From Saccoglossus kowalevskii (Eukaryota > Hemichordata > Enteropneusta > Harrimaniidae): 20,085 bases of DNA. Location: assembly GCF_000003605.2 (NCBI RefSeq), contig NW_003151571.1, forward strand, positions 1 to 20,085, written 5' to 3'. Positions 17,975 through 20,085 of this stretch are shown in pieces. Position numbers and translations under genes: made by a program. How positions within the stretch are numbered: position 1 is the stretch's first letter; the number at the start of each line of letters is the position of its first letter. The notes beneath the pieces are model-generated. The model made no database searches and was not told the origin of the DNA. It saw nothing but the letters and a program-made list of their open reading frames with translations.

Positions 17975-18274
17975 TCGTTTATTTTGGTATGATATATCGC
18001 CGAGATATACATCGATATATACACACTTGCGGCGCAGGAGGAATGCGACGTGCCCTCACTCCAATCTGTAATAAATCCTTCCTAAAAATCATCATCTGAG
18101 GGCAGTTGCTAAAACAATAATACCATTCATGATATCAATGCGTGAGATGGTGTCAATGTCTGAGTGACGCACATGTATTCGAAATGCATCGGTCATCTCA
18201 GTTGAAAGGATTTTTATCTTTCTGAGTAATGTTTGTTTTCACCATCGAAATGTATAAAGGAAGGAAGTATTACA

Positions 18275-18346
18275 GGTCCTACTGTGTAATGGTTAGTACT
18301 CTGGGCTTTGAATCCAGCGATCCGATTTCAAATCTCGTTAGGACCT
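18275..18346 (+). tRNA. Unit 50 tRNA-Gln (TTG), T-arm damaged
   Basis: Anticodon TTG at 18308-18310. Bases 8-9 are C and T, U23 is present, G31.U39 closes the anticodon stem, and the T-stem has C49 x U65 and U53 x C61. A sister of unit 41, with the same TTTTGATATG and GAATGTGACG downstream. Confidence 0.77.
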
Positions 18347-18646
18347 TCGTTTATTTTGATATGATATATCGCCGAGATAAACATCGATATATACAAACTT
18401 GCGGCGCAGGAGGAATGTGACGTGCCCTCACTCCAATCTGTAATAAATCCTTCTTAAAAATCATCATCTGAGGGCAGTTGCTAAAACAAGAATACCATTC
18501 ATGATATCAATGCGTGAGAAGGTGTCAATGTCTGAGTGACGCACAGGTATTCGAATTGCATCGGTCATCTCAGTTGAAAGGATTTTTATCTTTCTGAGTA
18601 ATATTTGTTTTCACCATAGAAATGTATATTGGAAGGAAGTATTACA

Positions 18647-18718
18647 AGTCCTATGGTGTAATGGTCAGCACTCTGGACTTTGAATCCAGCGATCCGAGTT
18701 CAAATCTCTGTAGGACCT
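18647..18718 (+). tRNA. Unit 51 tRNA-Gln (TTG), A1 subtype
   Basis: Anticodon TTG at 18680-18682. A1 x C72 and C50 x U64. The tRNA is identical to unit 6, although the two lie 45 units apart. Confidence 0.8.
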
Positions 18719-19018
18719 TCGTTTATTTTGGTATGATATATCGCCGAGATAAATATCGATATATACAAACTTGCGGCGCAGGAGGAATGCGACGTGCCCT
18801 CACGCCAATCTGTAATAAATCCTTCCTTAAAATCATCATCTGATGGCAGTTGCTAAAACAATAATACCATTCATGATATTAATGCGTGAGAAGGTGTCAA
18901 TGTCTGAATGACGCACAGGTATTCGAAATTCATCGGTCATCTCAGTTGAATGGATTTTTATCTTTCTGAGTAATGTTTGTTTTCACCATAGAAATGTATA
19001 TTGGCAGTAAGTATTACA

Positions 19019-19090
19019 GGCCCTATGGTGTAATGGTTAGTACTCTGGACATTAAATCCAGCGATCCGACTTCAAATTTCGGTAGGATCT
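19019..19090 (+). tRNA. Unit 52 tRNA, ochre anticodon TTA with A33
   Basis: Anticodon TTA at 19052-19054 with A33. T-stem has C53 x U61. Acceptor has G2.U71 and C3 x A70. Sister of unit 45. Confidence 0.77.
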
Positions 19091-19390
19091 TCGTTTATTT
19101 TGGTATGATATATCGCCGAGATAAACATCGATATATACAAACTTGCGGCGCAGGAGGAATGCGACGTGCCCCCACGCCAATCTGTAATAAATCCTTCCTT
19201 AAAATCATCATCTGATGGCAGTTCCTAAAACAATAATACCATTCATGATATCAATGCGTGAGAAGGTGTCAATGTCTGAGTGACGCACATGTATTCAAAT
19301 TGCATAGTTCATCTCAGTTGAAAGGATTTTTATCTTTCTAAGTAATGTTTGTTTTCACCATAGAAATGTATATTGGAAGGAAGTATTACA

Positions 19391-19462
19391 GGTCCTATGG
19401 TGTAATGGTTAGCACTCTGGACTCTGAATCCAGTGATCCGAGTTCAAATCTCGGTAGGACCT
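19391..19462 (+). tRNA. Unit 53 tRNA-Gln (CTG), near-canonical
   Basis: Anticodon CTG at 19424-19426. All stems pair; only the variable loop differs (TGAT). Unlike units 5 and 30 it has the longer GGAAGGAAG flank. A good functional candidate. Confidence 0.93.
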
Positions 19463-19762
19463 TCGTTTATTTTGGTATAATATATCGCCTCGATAAACAT
19501 CGATATATACAAACTTGCGGCGCAGGAGGAATGCGACGTGCCCTCACGCCAATCTGTAATAAATCCTTCCTTAAAATCATCATCTGATCGCAGTTCCTAA
19601 AACAGTAATACCATTCATGATATCAATGCGTGAGAAGGTGTCAATGTCTGAGTGACGCACAGGTATTCGAATTGCATCGGTCATCTCAGTTGAAAGGATT
19701 TTTATCTTTCTGAGTAATGTTTGTTTTCACCATAGAAACGTATATTCGAAAGAAGTATTACA

Positions 19763-19834
19763 AGTCCTATGGTGTAATGGTTAGCACTCTGGACTTTGAA
19801 TCCAGCGATCCGAGTTCAAATCTCGGTAGGACCT
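19763..19834 (+). tRNA. Unit 54 tRNA-Gln (TTG), A1
   Basis: Anticodon TTG at 19796-19798. A1 x C72 is the only change from the canonical sequence. The downstream flank has AAAAAATCCTGCC, as in units 1, 4, 9 and 40. Confidence 0.87.
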
Positions 19835-20085
19835 TCGTTTATTTTGGTATGATATATCGCCGAGATAAACATCGATATATACACACTTGCGGCGCAGGAG
19901 GAATGCGACGTGCCCTCACGCCAATCTGTAAAAAATCCTGCCTTAAAATCATCATCTGATGGCAGTTCCTAAAACAATAATACCATTCATGATATCAATG
20001 CGTGAGAAGGTGTCGATGTCTGAGTGACGCACATGTATTCGAATTGCATCGTTCATCTCAGTTGAAAGGATTTTTATCTTTCTGA

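Larger units (their letters stand above)
18973..19716 (+). repeat. Units 52-53, partial duplicate of units 45-46
   Basis: Unit 52 repeats the A33 ochre loop, GACTTC T-arm and GTTGAATGG leader of unit 45. Unit 53 repeats the downstream GGTATAATATATCGCC of unit 46. Distance is exactly 7 x 372 bp. The unit 46 5' half differs, so later exchange has occurred. Confidence 0.75.
1..20085 (+). repeat. tRNA-Gln satellite: tandem array of 54 units of ~372 bp
   Basis: The same ~372 bp unit repeats from edge to edge with no interruption. tRNA starts are spaced 366-374 bp, most often exactly 372. Every unit has the order: T-rich leader, TATATT-like motif, tRNA, T-run terminator, hairpin, GC-rich 20-mer, AT-rich linker. 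The window opens inside a leader (base 1) and closes inside the next one (19964-20085), so both ends are arbitrary cuts of a longer array. All copies share one strand. Units differ by scattered substitutions and 1-3 nt indels and fall into TTG, CTG and TTA subfamilies that are mosaics of each other. This pattern fits unequal exchange and gene conversion. No poly(A) tail, target-site duplication or reverse-transcriptase sequence is seen, so it is not a SINE cluster in the usual sense. Confidence 0.98.

Noticed and set aside
1-20085. CRISPR array (regular repeats with spacers).
   Set aside because: The full 372 bp unit is conserved, including what would be spacers, and it carries tRNA genes.
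1-20085. tRNA-derived SINE cluster.
   Set aside because: Copies are strictly head-to-tail in one phase, with full-length tRNA, no A-rich or LINE-like tail and no target-site duplications.

Overview
The whole window is one head-to-tail tandem array. A unit of about 372 bp (tRNA-start spacing 366-374 bp, mean about 371 bp) repeats 54 times, always on the + strand. Each unit carries one 70-74 nt tRNA-Gln-type gene and about 300 bp of linker. I see no protein-coding gene, no flanking single-copy DNA and no mobile-element end, so the array continues past both window edges.

The organism is a eukaryote. The tRNAs have internal A and B boxes, no encoded CCA end, and T-run (Pol III) terminators just downstream. 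The tRNA body is very close to animal nuclear tRNA-Gln, with loop CTTTGAA or CTCTGAA and T-arm CCGAG/CTCGG. An animal, perhaps an invertebrate, is my best guess, but this is an inference.

By anticodon there are 16 TTG copies (reads CAA), 10 CTG copies (reads CAG), 2 copies with a broken 6-nt anticodon loop, and 26 copies with TTA. A UUA anticodon reads the stop codon UAA (ochre). So almost half of the array is Gln-bodied tRNA with a stop-reading anticodon. The ochre copies form a subfamily with linked differences: C3 facing A70 and usually G2.U71 in the acceptor stem, U23 in the D-stem, and a GGCA-type 5' flank. Structure ranges from fully intact (CTG copies at 1569, 10849 and 19391; TTG copies at 86 and 13075; ochre copy at 8993 with wobbles only) to clearly degenerate.

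Layout: units 1-17 (to about 6340) mix the types. Units 18-19 (about 6341-7085) recur as units 43-44 (about 15624-16368). Units 20-27 (about 7086-10063) form a three-unit higher-order repeat with one chimeric unit. Units 28-42 are mixed and include one very eroded unit (tRNA at 11959). Units 45-54 contain a second set of internal duplications. This is what unequal crossing-over and gene conversion produce. Within the linker, a GC-rich 20-mer about 50-70 nt downstream of the tRNA is unchanged in 53 of 54 units, so it is better conserved than the tRNA itself. Positions below use standard tRNA numbering.
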